DNA from: Liolophura sinensis
Taxonomy: Eukaryota; Mollusca; Polyplacophora; Chitonida; Chitonidae
Direction: 5' to 3'
DNA: 64,000 nucleotides
NCBI RefSeq assembly: GCF_032854445.1
Contig: NC_088304.1
Span: 372,001 to 436,000 of the forward strand
A program made the translations under genes and the position numbers. Below the pieces are notes generated by a model that did no database searches, had not been told where the DNA came from, and worked only from the letters and a program-made list of their open reading frames with translations. The first letter of the stretch is position 1; every line of letters starts with the position of its first letter. Positions 21,436 to 35,209 of the stretch are shown one piece after another.

Positions 21436-23329
21436 GCCGGGTTCTTCCTCTGAACCCTTGAATGTCAAACTTGATCTCAGGCCTTGTTGTTATAAAGTTA
21501 CCATAGAACAGTGTGTAGTGTATACAGTTTCTGTCGATGGCAGCGCGGAACAACCTTTAATTAACGGCTGATATTCGTTTCGTTTAAGTGAAAAAAGTTG
21601 TACCTGCTTTTGGGTGATGTAACCTGTTTATCTGAATAAACATTTTCAAAAGAGAAAAATGCGTGCCTTCTAATCGTTGTGCTGAATAGGAATACGAGTT
21701 TCGATTCATACTATTAAATACCTTTTTAGTATTTATCAAAGTGAGGTAATGGATGGGCAGAATTTCAACCTCACAAGTATGTCTTTTGTATTTCTTCATA
21801 TATTGTCAAGCTATATGTTACATAACATCAAAGTATTATTGTAAATCTATTCAGATTATATACACTATTCTTCCAACGACATTAGACGGAAATGTCTATT
21901 ATCCTAAGCATTTAACGGCATGTAGTATTGTGATCGTTAGCTACGAATATTTCAGCTTAGCCTATTTAATCGTCTATACAGGCTGCATAACAACTTCTGT
22001 CGCATGGCGGGGAAGCCATTGTGTCATTTAGCAGACGACCTGTCCACTGTGAGCAGGGTTGGTCAATCGACCTGAACGACAGATTTTGCCATCTAGTCGC
22101 AAGGAGTCTTTTGAGTGTTTGTCGGTACATGAATCGAAAGACCGGTCAACTTAAGGTGAAGGCCGAATCGGCAAGCTGATGACATTTTTTTTCATAAAAA
22201 TGTTAATAACAATATCTCACGATCTACAAAACAAATATGAAGCCATGTCTTTGGTGTTGTGTTTTTTATTTCTTTCTGAAATTACTGAGGCAAATATGCT
22301 TCAAGCGTTAAGTGTAGTCAATTCCAGGTTTTGTTTCTCTTGTCTTTTCGCCATTGTTGGAAGGCTTCATGACCAGATATATCCTTAAATTAATAGTTTT
22401 AAAGTTGGGTTTCCATTCAGCTAGAACCTGTACATTTACAAATGAATTCTCGGTCACGTACCTTTAACAATGAAGACTTAATCCGATAAGTCTTGATGGA
22501 CTTTGTTAACACTCGAACAGAGAGAAAGCTGGTATTCCTGGCGAAACGTTGAATAATTTACTGTAAACAACCTTGGAAATCCGCTGAGGTTTTTTGAGAA
22601 GAGCCCGTTACTCTTGTTTGCGATTTCAGTTCGAGTTCTTCCGCTTCTGAGTCAGTTGAATTAATAGATTTGCATGTAGCTGAACGGGGATACAGAACAG
22701 AAGCTTGGTATTTTAAAAATAAAATATTATGGTCAAGTCGGGCTAGGATGGTTGCCCAGTAATGTCAACGCGGAGCTTAAGAAGAAACCAGTGTATGTAA
22801 TTAATTATCAAAAAATGGTGAAGCTTCGACTCAAGCCATAGAACTTGTGAGGGATGTTCAGGGTTTTTCTAAGGAAGTATTCTGTGAAAAAAGGCTTAGT
22901 CCACTGGCCCCCCAAGACACATAATTACAAAATAATGTTCAACAACAATTTTCATTTAACATGTGCCACATAATCGAGGTACTTCTAGAATGAAACTATA
23001 AGAGTGATAACAATATCTACTTGACTTATCTGAAACATTTTAGCCGGTTTGAATGGCACTGTGTACGTTCAGCTTCTCTGCACGCCAATATCTCGTAAAG
23101 ATTGCCTAATTTTGCAGGTTTTGCTCGGGCATAGAGACTCACGCGAGACCAGTGTGTGTTGCAAACACCGACGACACATCGTCGCCACGTGTTGATAAAA
23201 GCCCCTAAAAGGCTTAAAATAGGCGATATTTCTACCAGGTGTCTACATACTACAAACAAAATGATACACAAGAATTAGTGCGTAGTCTCAACAGAATTTT
23301 AACATCGCATGACATCTGCCCTAAAAGAC
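21436..23329. other. No supportable gene
   Basis: AT-rich sequence with short frames only, and no repeat structure detected. Confidence 0.45.
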
Positions 23330-25810
23330 AGCATACTAACATGCTAATTTACATTTAACCCCACAGCGTCTCACCAACACACAAAACATTAGGAACTACC
23401 CCCACAGACAACCCACATCCACCGATAATAGGCTGACTGGCTGCATGGCCGGAACACAACCCCTGTTGGGATCCGCTACATCATTCTATTTTAAAACACA
23501 CACCTCTAAAATAACAACCATTTCCATGAATGTAATACCTTGAATAGTTACATTAAAACCGTAGTATAAAGATCCTTAAGCTCTTATTACACAGACTGTG
23601 AGGTCAACAGAAAATCATTGCATTGTATCCCAGCGTGCACCTATGGCCAACACTTCAACCTTGTCGAACAGCTACAATCATACAATGCTATAAAAGTACT
23701 CCCATGATTATCTTTTGTTCCCAATCACATATTTCTTTCCGTGCATGGCTTGCTCCTTTATCATTTACTAAAGATCATACTACAAACAAAAAGACTATTT
23801 GTAGACACCTTGTGCGATTAATCCTGGAACGACTGCAATCACCCTGCAGCACCTTGACAAACCAAACTTAAAGACACAGACGATTTTAAGTCTGTAAATC
23901 TGTGGTTAATCCTCCAACGTTAGAGCATAATCAAGATTTTATGCCAAATAAACAACTAGTTTTATCTATAATGATCTAGAAGCAAAAGTTAACACTTGAG
24001 GATAGCTGAATTCGTATTATGTCTCGTAAGGTTTAATCAGGAAGAACAGGAATCAGGGATAAAGAACACCCAAAAGAGTAATTTCTTTCTATCATTTTTA
24101 CCTTTTTTCTGCATTACAAATCAGAGAGCTTCCACGCCCTGTCTCCAACCATATGTTGTTATTTTTGTTGATACTAAGTCTGCCACAACGACTTGGCCAC
24201 TGGGTTTTGTGTCACAAAACTGTGTTGAACTTAGAAGCCTAAGCCTTCAGAACGCTGACACAGCTGAAAGAATCAAGCCAGGTATCAACTGTCCGTGGGT
24301 TAAGCTCTTAACACATTCAGAGGCTACAAATGTTCCACATGAAAAAGGATATGCACAGAAAACAACCCAACAGAGCGTTTCAAGCATGTAGACCTCATGA
24401 CGATTCTCCAAAGCGACGTCTCTCAAGGTAAAATCGCATGTAAATGGTAATGAATTGATCAGTTTGCACATGAAACAACAACTCAGTGGGAAATTAAACT
24501 ATCATGTACAAAATAATTTCGGTGTGAATTTCAATTTTGAATGTAACCTACCACCGTGAATGAAACACTACTTTGAATTTTTTATGAAAACGTAAGTCAA
24601 TTCAAACTGTACGGCATATTCATTTTTAATGTTGTACTTCGTTTTCAGGAAGATACTAGTGTCCTTTTGGCAGTATGATGCAATAAAACACTTCGTTCTT
24701 TAAACAAACAAGACCTTTATACACATCTGCCAACAATGAACAAACTGCAAAAACCGTGTTTTAAATAATATCAGTATGACTAAAGACGTGTATAGAGAGT
24801 AAAACCAGAACAGCAAAGACAGTGTGATAGCTCTTGTCTCTTACGGCCTCTTGTCAGTTTACCTCAGCCACAAATAGTGAACGGTCCACATCTCAGTATT
24901 TATTACGACTCAAAGGTTTGCTATAAGCATTTGATACCAAATAATATCTTAGAAAACATCATAATACCATTGTACATACGGAAGATATTTGCTGCTTTGA
25001 AGACATTTGCTGCTTGACTAGGTCTAGGCCTGAATCCCGTTGGTAGGCCATCTTGGCAGCACTCGAACCAGTACACAAAGTGTCTTATATCTAAGGAGCA
25101 CAAAGAAGATTGAACTCCAATTTAGCAGTTGACGAGTCCGTTGTATTGACCTTTAGCTTGGTTAACAAAGCTCTGTGCTGATGAGGGCATCTTAGGTGTA
25201 AGTAGTTACAGATCATTCTGCTCCCTCCTGTATCTCAGTCTGGTTCCTATCTCTACCAGACAACTCGTCTGTATATCTACCGCCTTGTGCCGCCAATCTA
25301 AGGATAATTGCATGAACTCCAAAGAAATGAATGTATATGACAATCTTTGTGGGGCTGAGCACCAATTTCTATTTGGGTAATTTCCAATTTTTCAGCATCA
25401 GTTGAAGATGCCGTAGCTCATCGACCAGGTAAATTACATCTTACACCAGCCCCTGTCTGTTCCTATTTGGTCGATAAAAGTGGTCGATTGAGCGGTTCTA
25501 CGCATTGAATAACGAAATTCCACGAGCATACCGTTAAGGTCTTCATTTTGTTCCATCCCACATATCCTTGATTAAAGCCCTGAGGCAAAAATATCTTTCC
25601 CAATTTGAAACCACCGGCGCCAAAATACAGTTATTACTCTTTAACGTGATTATTTGCCCAAGAGCGTTGTTGTTGCCGTAGATGACCCACGCTTGACTCC
25701 TACAATCACACCCCCGCTCTATATCTTTTTAGTTCAATTCACGGTTTGTATCACCAAAATTTTTCAGGTACATGTAAATGAAGAGCAGTAGGTTACTCCA
25801 GACGCCGATC
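23330..25810 (+). repeat. Unnamed dispersed repeat or ancient duplication, copy B
   Basis: The partner of 11030-13480 (see that entry for the anchors). This copy lacks the SINE found in copy A and has an extra segment near 25250-25320 relative to it. It has no conserved open frame. Confidence 0.65.
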
Positions 25811-28774
25811 AGTCATCTACTCAAATCAGTGAATGCTACACATTAGATTTTACAAGGCAAATGTCACCGTTAGAACATGCATGGGGCAAGTCCATGGGAA
25901 TAAAGAACACTTTTAACATACGAATGGCGCCTGAACAACAGCTCTTCGGCAGCCCGCACGAGTTTGCTGTCTCGATTCCTCATATCGACACCTCTAGTGT
26001 CAAGGTTATCCCACTCTAACCGATACAATGGGTATAATTCTTTTGTCGGTAAAAACGGATAGAGGGATCAGAATATTTGGCTCTCTGCTTCATGACTGTC
26101 AGATTCCGCTTAACCTGGGCCTAGGGTTGGTATATTCATCGTGTTGAATTAGATTAACTGGAATACCAGCATGGGGCACGATTTGAAGACTTAGTTCACT
26201 CATTCGCCTAGAACATACCTTGCTTCTTTCCTACATCAATGATATGTGTTGACTGCTTCTCTTTCCGTCATAATTCCCTACTTCATATACTTTAATTCTT
26301 TGTTATTTTGTGTTAAAGGTAGGTTTGGAGATTGGCCTTGCGATTATTGACTTGAAGCTGATTATATTGGTTTTTTTTTTACTTTCGACGCACATATTTT
26401 CCCTTCTTATCAATTAGGCGATTATCACAAATTATGACTTACCGCTGAACTTGGCTGAACTGTTCGCCCGCACTTTTCCTGGGAAAAAAATAACCACATT
26501 TCAACAATGTCAAAATATAGAATATGATTCAGTGTTTAGTTCGGTCATGCCCAAGGCTTGGAAATTTACAATGCTGCTATTTCCTTTAATTGTGTAAGGC
26601 GATAGTACAGGACTCTGGATCTATTACACTTTCGCCTTGTTGTGGTTTTATTCTGAGCTGTACGTTCTGCATATTTCCAGTGTGGCAACACTATCAATAT
26701 GTTGTTGCGGGCTACAGGAAGACACGGTGATGTCATCATGGAAATAATATGAAAATGACATTAATGCAAACCCAAAATCAAGAAAATTCCACTCTTGAGC
26801 ATACAAACTGTTGTAAATGACACGTTCAGTTAATCTGGACTTCGTATGCCTTATGGATAATTGTGAATTCTGCGTATAGGTTCATTACAGAAATAGGACT
26901 GGTACAAGAAAGGGACGGAGGAAAACTAGGTTTTTAGACTGCTTTGGTTTGATGTATAGATGTACGCCTCACTTTACATACAGGGCGCATCTAAGAACAT
27001 TTCCATCGATGCATGGTACCATATGTAGTCCATCATGGCGTCTAGAAAATGAAGAAAAATTGCATACATACATCGTTGTTATTTTTTTGGGATGTGTTCA
27101 CATTCGTTCTAGGACAAGTAGGGCACCCGGTAGGCCAACGTTTGAACGTCTGTAAAGGTGAACCAAGACGCTGACGTAAATCCAGGATCAGAAGTCCCCA
27201 AAGTCAGGAATAAAAACAGAAGGTCTCGAAAAATAAGCAGCTTGCTAGGTAGGCTAGTGGAAAATCGGACATCACAATGGCATTCACAAATAACATCTGT
27301 CATCTTAAGAGATCCGTGATATGCAGGAAATCCACCTGGAAGCTGTCAAATGGAGCATATTTAGAGCAGAGATCAAACGTGCATAGTTGACTGACCTTAG
27401 AAGTGCAGGTTGAAAAACGATTCTAAGAGTGTACATGGATCAGCATTAACGATGTTCGCCGCACCTTTTTCAGTGCAGATATAGTCGTTTCTGTTAATGA
27501 ACTGAATTCTATGGATATCATCCTTCTGAGACGAATTCTTTCTCCTTTTCATTTTTGATAATGATTTCGCTTTGACTTTTCCCAGTTAAGTGACAGAGCA
27601 TATGTACGTTAAGCCTCACAAGAATACATGACACAAACTCGTGCTAAAAAACAAGCCGTAAAAAGACGGCATCAAAGTTAGTCATATAAAAAAGTCGAAA
27701 ACAGAAATCATTCTTACGTAGTAAGAATAGTTGTAGTTGTTTGGAATTCAGATCGTAGCGGTGAAATCCTAACACTGTTTTGGGAACGAAGCCCAATGAT
27801 TCCAACATGGCCCATTGATGCCAACATAGCCCACTGGTGCCAACGTGAACAGTGAGACTAGGAGGCAAATTCTTAATCAGACTTTAATCAATTGATATAC
27901 ATAATGGGCGGGTGCCTTGGGTAAACCCAAGCATATTACAGCAAACTTTCCTATGTATGACTTGCACATGTGCACAACACACTGGGTGACGAAAAATGCC
28001 CTTCAACGAACGTTGTCACCTAGGCTCCACAAGTAGTGAAAACGGTGCGAATCTGCAAAGTCCCTTTTCAAGGTTGAGCCCGCATCTCATGTTTCAACGA
28101 TTGAAAGGAAATCGCCTATATGGGCTAGAGCACGACCCGCGCACAGGCTTAGAGTTGGCTGTTTCGCATCCCAGATAGACTCGGTAGGGCAACTTATGAA
28201 ACTGACTTGAACCAATCCAATCTATATGGTACGCGAGCCTTTCGATTCCCAGAAGTTCTATATGTTGTTAGAATATAAAGATAATAAAACAACCAGAGTC
28301 CATAAAACTCAACAGCCTCGTGTAGCAGTTTTCACCCCGGTGCTGTCTGGCATCTGGGTGTTATCTGTCAAACTTTTACAACCATTCCCCGGAGGGTCAT
28401 GTGTACGAGAATCTAGGTGATTGGAATGTGGTCTTAGACATCAGACGGAAAGTACGCAGTAATCGCCAATACATCGCCCAATCATTCTGCACGCAAGCGA
28501 ATTCCTAACGGCTATAGGTGTACATAAACCAACTTGGAATACGATGATCTGGTGCTTCCAAGTCAGCCCATACCACGTGACAATGACAAACGTATTGTCC
28601 ACGGATTTATGATAGCCCAAAGAAACTCCCGAGTCACATAAAATGCCGTTATTTGAATATAATTTCAGCTTTCATAAATCTGCACAACTTTTAAACTCCA
28701 CTGACGTGGGATCAAATGAGTAACTGATCATGGTGAAGCCATGCACGGAGGTGTAGTTCAGTACCATCGACGGA
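25811..28774. other. No supportable gene; two minor repeats
   Basis: Contains a 19-bp triple repeat at about 27790-27846 (cccaatgattccaacatgg and two variants). Near 26325-26440 there are blocks (attggccttgcgattattga) shared with the dispersed repeat at 42550-42860. No coding sequence was recognised. Confidence 0.45.
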
Positions 28775-28990
28775 GCCTCTGTGGCCGAGATGGTTAGTTT
28801 ACCCAGCATTGACTTCCTCTCTGGCCGTACGTGGGAAGGTCTAGTAGCAACCAGCGGATGATCTTGAGTTACCAACGACCTCTGCGAGGTTTCTTATCAC
28901 AACATTGCTGTCCGCCGTCGTACTTTTAAGTTAATTCAAGTGAAATATTCTTCAACATGGCGTAAAACAATCATATAAATAAATGAATAC
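28775..28990 (+). mobile_element. tRNA-like SINE, diverged
   Basis: It has the head gcctctgtggccgagatggtt, then ctctggccgtacgtgggaag, then gaaatattcttcaacatggc and gtaaaacaatcatataaataa with an A-rich tail. The middle is decayed. Confidence 0.75.
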
Positions 28991-31900
28991 AATCGTCTAT
29001 TTATAAAAAGCAATTTCAGAAAACAACCAACAGTTCAAAACCAAACGAAAAGCAGTAATTTTACGTATGAACGAAATGATCGGAAACTCAAACTTGATCT
29101 GAAGCATGTCAATGGTGAAATCATTTGTGAAGTTTCAATTCAGTCCGATGAGCCGTTATGTACAAACTACATAAGAAAATAATTTGTACACAAAGGACCA
29201 AGGAACATGTAGCTGCGGGATCGGTTGGTCATGTTCCCTGCTTCCCTCCCAAAGAAGTCGTCAATCCCCCGTGAACTCGTCAATCCCCCGTGAAGTCGTC
29301 AGTCGTAATCATTTTCATTGGAGTTAGTTTTCCTGACGATGGCGATTGCGACCGACTCATGTCGAAAGTAGCGATGAGCAAGGTTAGGAGTGTCTTTTAT
29401 GCGACAGATAGATTTGTGTTAATTGTGGCGTCATTGGCATTATTATTCAGGAATTGCCGGGCTCTGTGGAGGCAGTATTACTGTAAAATTAAATGGAACA
29501 TGCTTTTGTAGCCCGTATGTTTCCGACATGTTAAGGACAGACCACTCTAGTACACCCAATTCCAGGTTAGTGAATAAAAGAGATCCGTATTTATGAAAGC
29601 TAGGCAGGGAAGAATGAAAATGCAACATAAACAGGCTAATGAAATTGGACTCAGTCCTGCCAAAGGCATAGGTCAAACATTACTTGTAACTACATTTGGC
29701 TGAGGAATCAATGTGGAAGATCAGCCCTTCTGGAAGGTGGGTAGATATATGTATAATATCTGAGAAAATTTGTTATACAATTCAGTGTTCAGATAAAGTG
29801 GGTGGTTTTATATGAAAGACCAATGGTTTACCCCGTTGTTGCACACCCATTGTTGTTTACATCCCCTTAAGTGGAAAATCATTCAGTATAGCGTGAAACA
29901 CCAATTTAGTAAGTGAATATTAGTTGTGTGTGTTTGTTTGCGTTATTATGCTCTTGACCTGTTACTGGGAATCTTACTACGTGTTCCACATCAGCCGTGA
30001 CTCTTGAGCTCTTACGTTTTAAACTTTATCTTTGTAATAGTAGCGTGCTAGGCGAACAACTCTTGTCATATCGTAATAAAATGAACAAAGAAAGAAACTT
30101 TACGTATTACGTTTTGTTCGAAACACTCATAAAGAACAGCGTGTTTTGTTAGTGGATCAGTCTGGTTTATGAGTGTAATGAGCGTACTATAAAGTAGGAT
30201 TAGGCAAAGACTTTTGCTTAATCAAAAGAACTAAAGCAGTTTTGTGAAACCTGCCCTCGTCGCGCTGCAGTAGATTTGTCCCTGCCCAAGGAGATGCCAG
30301 TTCCACATCAAGCTGTCAGTTCTTCGATCGTTGCGCGCGAAGAGCATTGGCTTACTCCGCCACCCCGGTTACCTTCACTGCAAGTTATTCTTGTATACGG
30401 CTAAAGAAGTAAATAAACAATATACATTAATTTAAAATTAGTGAGAAATGCAAGCAAGGAATGGCCAACTTGGGCGAATATACTTTAACTTTGCAAACCC
30501 CATAACGAGATTTGAAAATACGGGCAGACTTGAATACAGAAATACCTGGGACTTCTTTATTGATTTGATATCTGGTAAACGAATGTTAGATGTTTTGCGA
30601 AAACACTTAGCAATAAACTACTTCTAATCGTAAGAAGAACAATGGACTCCACGACTGTCATACCTCGGCTAACTCCCTGATCACTCTTCGTCAAGTTTCT
30701 TTGGAAATGAGAACTGCTTTGTGAAAGAAGCCAAAATAGGGGGGGTTCCAATGTACCTGGTGACAGGTGAGGTTTTTTTCCTCCAGTCAGATTAATTTCT
30801 TTCATTTATAGGCTTTATACACTGTCTATTCAACGTGACGGTGCTATTCTGGGTTTACTCCCCATACTGTAGTCTTTTCTATGCATGTGCATGAAGAAAA
30901 AAAAACGTTTAAATCCATCAACTGAGCATAGCAGTTCCACTGAACCTGACACAGCACTCTATTGTCGTTCGATGCGAATGCTCGACTGCTCACACGTTGG
31001 GAGCAGATGTTCACACCTTCCATAGGCACACCTGGCCTACTGATAACTGACGTTTGCAAAACGACTATTGAAGACACGAACAACAACGATAAACTAATCC
31101 GATGATAATTGAATTGTCATGAACGATGCTTATGTAAAATGTTTCAGATGATAGTTACTTGTGTTTGAAAGCCAAGCGACTGAAATCTCAACAGCGATAC
31201 TTGCGGAATAATTTGTTTTTGGTTAGACGTACTGGAGTTTGAAACTAACCGTCATGTCCGACATTCGCAACGAATGAAACGTCGTTCCAAGTGGACAATC
31301 GCAAGATCAAAGAACTGATGATGGTTTAAAATGGACAAATATTTATCAGGTTTTAGCAATTTGACCAGAAAAAATTAAACAAGTGCGAAGGTATCTCTCT
31401 CAAGACCTTTAATGATCACTATGACACTAAAATCATCACATTTCGCAGTGTCATGACCTCTGATAGTGTATAGCTATTTAAACAATAGCGAAACTCTTTG
31501 TGCATTTTGTTTGATTGTTTCATGTTATAGACAGGCCTCTCACTTACATGATGGCCGTCAGTTTAATGGTTAGAAGGAACCGGAGTGTTGAGAGTAATCT
31601 ACTGATCTTTGGGAAGTTACTGATGAAATTTTCCTCGTGTGACGTATTGTTAAATAGACTGTAATTGCTGGCAGATAAGTGGTTTTTAACGAATCTTACA
31701 CTGCGCGGACTTCCCCAAGAGCGTTGTCGACGTCTCGCTGTCAACACCGCTCCACTTAGAAACAGTAAGGCCAGGGGATTTACCAAATTCCTTGTCCAAA
31801 GCCAGTTTTAAAACCGCACCTCGTGTTTGAATGGCACACACAAATGACAAGACCTCCGCCCACTCCACTGATTTTCATGAGTACTTTACTTTTTCCCGAG

Positions 31901-32519
31901 CAGGTCGAAATTGGTGCAGTCAACAAAAACTAGTGTGATAATCCAGTGGGTTCCCTTTATTTCAATCACCCCAACACACATCATGTGTTACGCTGTAAAA
32001 TAGATTAGAAAGGGAATCAACCACAAACATCGCAAATTGTGAAACAATGCTTCCACGTGTATCCTCAGAATTCCATGCCAGATTCTGCACTGAACACAGA
32101 AAGAACTCTTGTTCGGTTTTGTTGTTGTTTAACATTTTTAACATTGTCATGGCTGTGAGCACATCCGCCCACCTTTAAGTGTTTTGAACGGTGTTCTCTT
32201 TTTAACGTGATACACGTGTTCCGATCCAAGCAATATAATGCTTTAATGATAGGAGTTCTGTATAGGCTGGCCGATGGCGTTTGGAAATATCCAGGGGTTG
32301 GAGTGTCCCCGTGGGGGTTGGAATAAGGTGTGAAGTGGGCATCTAAGGAGGAAAGCATAGCCAGCCGTATAAGCCAGGCTCTTGACATGGCAGCAGATAT
32401 GCGTTTTTAAGCTAATAGTGAAGCAATGTTCTTGACGCTCGTTATGAATCGGACATTTTCACATCTCTCGATGTCAGGATAATAACAGAATAACTAGACC
32501 GGCTGTCGTTTGACATCGA
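28991..32519. other. No supportable gene
   Basis: Short frames only. A 19-bp unit (gaagtcgtcaatcccccgt) is repeated three times at 29248-29300, the last copy diverged. The area around 30350-30415 weakly resembles a SINE 3' end. Confidence 0.45.
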
Positions 32520-32729
32520 TCGAATCACGCCTGTAGGTTGCCCGGACATAGAGATCCAGAGAGACGCTTGCATCCTTCAACAGCCAGGCGCCTGTTAAGA
32601 GAGCTCCTCTATGGAGCGTTCCGTTTACGCCCGGGGGATATGTCCGCCGATGTGTTACCGATAACTCTGCCGCCAGAAGTCTATACCTGCTCCAGAATGC
32701 GATGTAAGAGATACCGATCTATACGAAAG
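32520..32729 (+). other. Candidate non-coding first exon of the transporter gene
   Basis: A GC- and CpG-richer segment ending in the donor-like acgaaag|gtgaga (GT at 32730), about 1.9 kb before the first firm acceptor at 34601-34603. The acceptor in front of the start codon requires an upstream exon, and this is the best-looking donor nearby. It contains out-of-frame ATGs. No promoter motif is identified. This is inference only; transcripts are not available. Confidence 0.25.
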
Positions 32730-34603
32730 GTGAGATAAAATATCGGACATTAGCAATTAATGCGAGCATCTTGTCTTCCGGCCAACCGTTAGCACATTTC
32801 GGGTACACATTTGCACACGATAATGGACATTTTTTCATAAACAACTTCCATTTATGAAAGATCCCACCTCGTGTGTCACTTGCGAGAAACAGCTAACCGT
32901 TAGAAGTCACTAATGTTATAAGGATTTTACCTGGTCTTCCATTAGCTGAGTGATAGCGCTGACACAACTCCCGTTATTGTGCTGAGTGACGTGTAAAGGC
33001 GGTCTATTACTAAATTTGCCAATTTTCGTCCCAGTGGAAAGACTGTCGGCGCCAATTACCTTCCGCAAGTAACGGGCATCTTCTCCCAAATTTACCCCTT
33101 TTAAACGAAAACTGATAAAAGCATGATGAGAAAAAGAAAATACTGGAAAAAAAATCCGTCAAAAGCCGCACCCTAACAGGAGGCAAATTTAAGCTATCGC
33201 GTTAAATAGGTCCGTCGGTGCTGATTTTAACATGTAGAGTGGTAATACGGCAATTTTGATGAAAGTTTAATAAGTTTAAGAAACTGTAATCAAGCAACGG
33301 ATGATGAAAGGCCCACGACGATTAGCATTACAACGTGAAGCTCTCCTTTCCACTCAAACTATTCTGTATATCATTCGATGATAAATCAGACTGACCTGTC
33401 TGTTACCGGGTCTTGGGGGGATCTCGTGGCTTAAGGGATACCGAGACGTGATTGAGATAAGAGGAAAATGACGTGCCGGCCCGAGGAATATTTTCAAGAA
33501 AGAAAAACAAATTATTACATCACTGGATACTATTCATTCCATTTATATATCAGTTTTTTGCAACTCCATATGCGGCCTATCCAATGTGATTGTCTGGAAT
33601 GGCAAATGAATGATGTATTTCCGAGGTGGTCATGTGGTTGGTTTTTCGTTTGAGATCGCTTCGGGTGACTATGATTGTCAGAATACATTAAACAGACTTT
33701 GTACAGGATATCCTGCTGTTCTCAGCGGTCCGTCTATTGCTGGATCGCGCAGACAAGGAGAAAAGATACCGTAGTTCTATTAGTCTGCCAAGCAGGGAAC
33801 ACGTTATCGGGATGAACACCTGCCTAGATCGCGCTGAGAATACCTCGGCAAGCCAGGCTTGATTCGCTGACAATCAGCTCTCTCCAATGAGTAACGTGCC
33901 GACAGACAAGCACGTGGTCAACTAAGGCTATGCCCACATGTGCTCAACCATCCTCTGTTCATTTGGCGGAAGACTAGAAAGACGAGAAACATTGTGTCTG
34001 CGGAAGCCACTGCAACGGGACAAAGAGGCTAAACAGTTAGGTTGCGTTTTTTTTTTTTTTTGGTGTCGCGTACCATTTAGTTTGTCTTAAGTCATTAACG
34101 TTTTTGTGTAAAAAGCATTTAATATTTCTCTGTCTTATACAAACATAAAGATATAATTGGCCATGCATGTGTTCAAACATGTCTGCAGTGTCTTAGTGTG
34201 TGTAGTTTCATGCCTGCTGATAGTTTGAAGAAAACTTCTTTCTTTTGCTTCTGTGTGGTTGATGTTTTCATTTTGATTTACGCCGTACTCAGGAATTCTT
34301 CACTTACACGACTGCGGCCAGCATTATGATCGGGATAAGCCATACTTTATTATACGCTTTGCGTATTATCAGACATTTAATGTTTCATGGTTCTATTTAC
34401 CCTCAATAACACCTGCTATTGTCGACGTTTATGTTTCCGGGGTAGAAGTCCCAATTGCCTATACGTTTTAAATTATTATTTACTGATTTACTCTTAACAC
34501 ATTTATAACTTGTATCCAGTGAAGCGCTTTGTTACACATCTTGGAACACATTATCTTTTCATTTTTTATCCCTTTTTTGACAATACTTTCAATCTCTTTG
34601 CAG
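32730..34603 (+). other. Putative 5' intron or upstream flank
   Basis: No coding signal is seen. A poly-T run lies near 34048-34060, and at 34270-34345 there is a reversed SINE 3' piece (tttacgccgtactcaggaat, ttcacttacacgac, ggccagcattatgat). Confidence 0.4.
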
Positions 34604-35209
34604 ATTGCATGCCCAGGAGAGAAATGCAAGCGAAGTGAACCATTTCAGACCAATATTCTCTGAGTCCAGACCATTTACCAAAATGGCTACATTGTGTGTG
34701 AAAAAGTATGTTATGTTTGTTTGGGGCCTGCTGGAATGCCTGCTCTTTTCCGGGGTTGTTTTCGGCTGGGATTGGCTTATTCAGATTCTGAAATACGACG
34801 GTTATTTTTCATCATTTTGTAACGGCACAAATCTAACGGAAATAGGATTGTCGACTCCATCCGTTGACCTGGCCACACTTGGTGCTCTCATTTCCGCCAG
34901 GACACAACCTCCATCGGATTCCAAAGAGCGAAACTTACCCGGGAAGAGTGTTAACGGCACTGTTTCGGCCCTCGATGGGATTTACCTGGACGGAATTCCA
35001 ACGACAAATGGTCCCGCTCAGAATGGTTCCCCCGCTTCGCCTCATTCCCCTTACGTACGGTACTTTGGCAATTATACCGACTGTCAGGAGCAGGAAGACC
35101 AGTTTGCCGTGATTTACTGCTCCATGTACTTTGCCATGAACAGCCTGACGTTATTAGCGGGTGTTTTCTTTGATAAGTACGGCACAATGAGGACCCGTCT
35201 TGTAGCTGT
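34604..35209 (+). CDS. SLC43A3-like: SLC43-like, first coding exon (residues 1-175)
   Basis: The exon opens after a pyrimidine-rich acceptor (ctctttgcag, AG at 34602-34603). The first 79 bases are leader; translation is set at ATG 34683, whose context accaaaATGG is favourable and which is the first ATG in this frame. Two leader ATGs (34609, 34624) are in other frames. Residues 10-32 form membrane segment 1. Residues 40-138 form an unusually long outer loop with sequons at N47, N50, N91, N114 (followed by Pro, so weaker) and N130. Segment 2 is at about 140-162, followed by the loop motif FDKYGTMRTR (163-172). The donor is gtaagt at 35210, leaving two bases of codon 176. Confidence 0.92.

Noticed and set aside
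19118-21461. Overlapping frames of 70-219 residues across the 40-bp array
   Set aside because: A 40-base unit without stops cycles through all three frames every 120 bases. Both strands are open, which is typical of repeat by-products.
32065-32388. Open - strand frame of 107 residues
   Set aside because: No recognisable motif, no start or splice context, and composition like the surrounding non-coding sequence.
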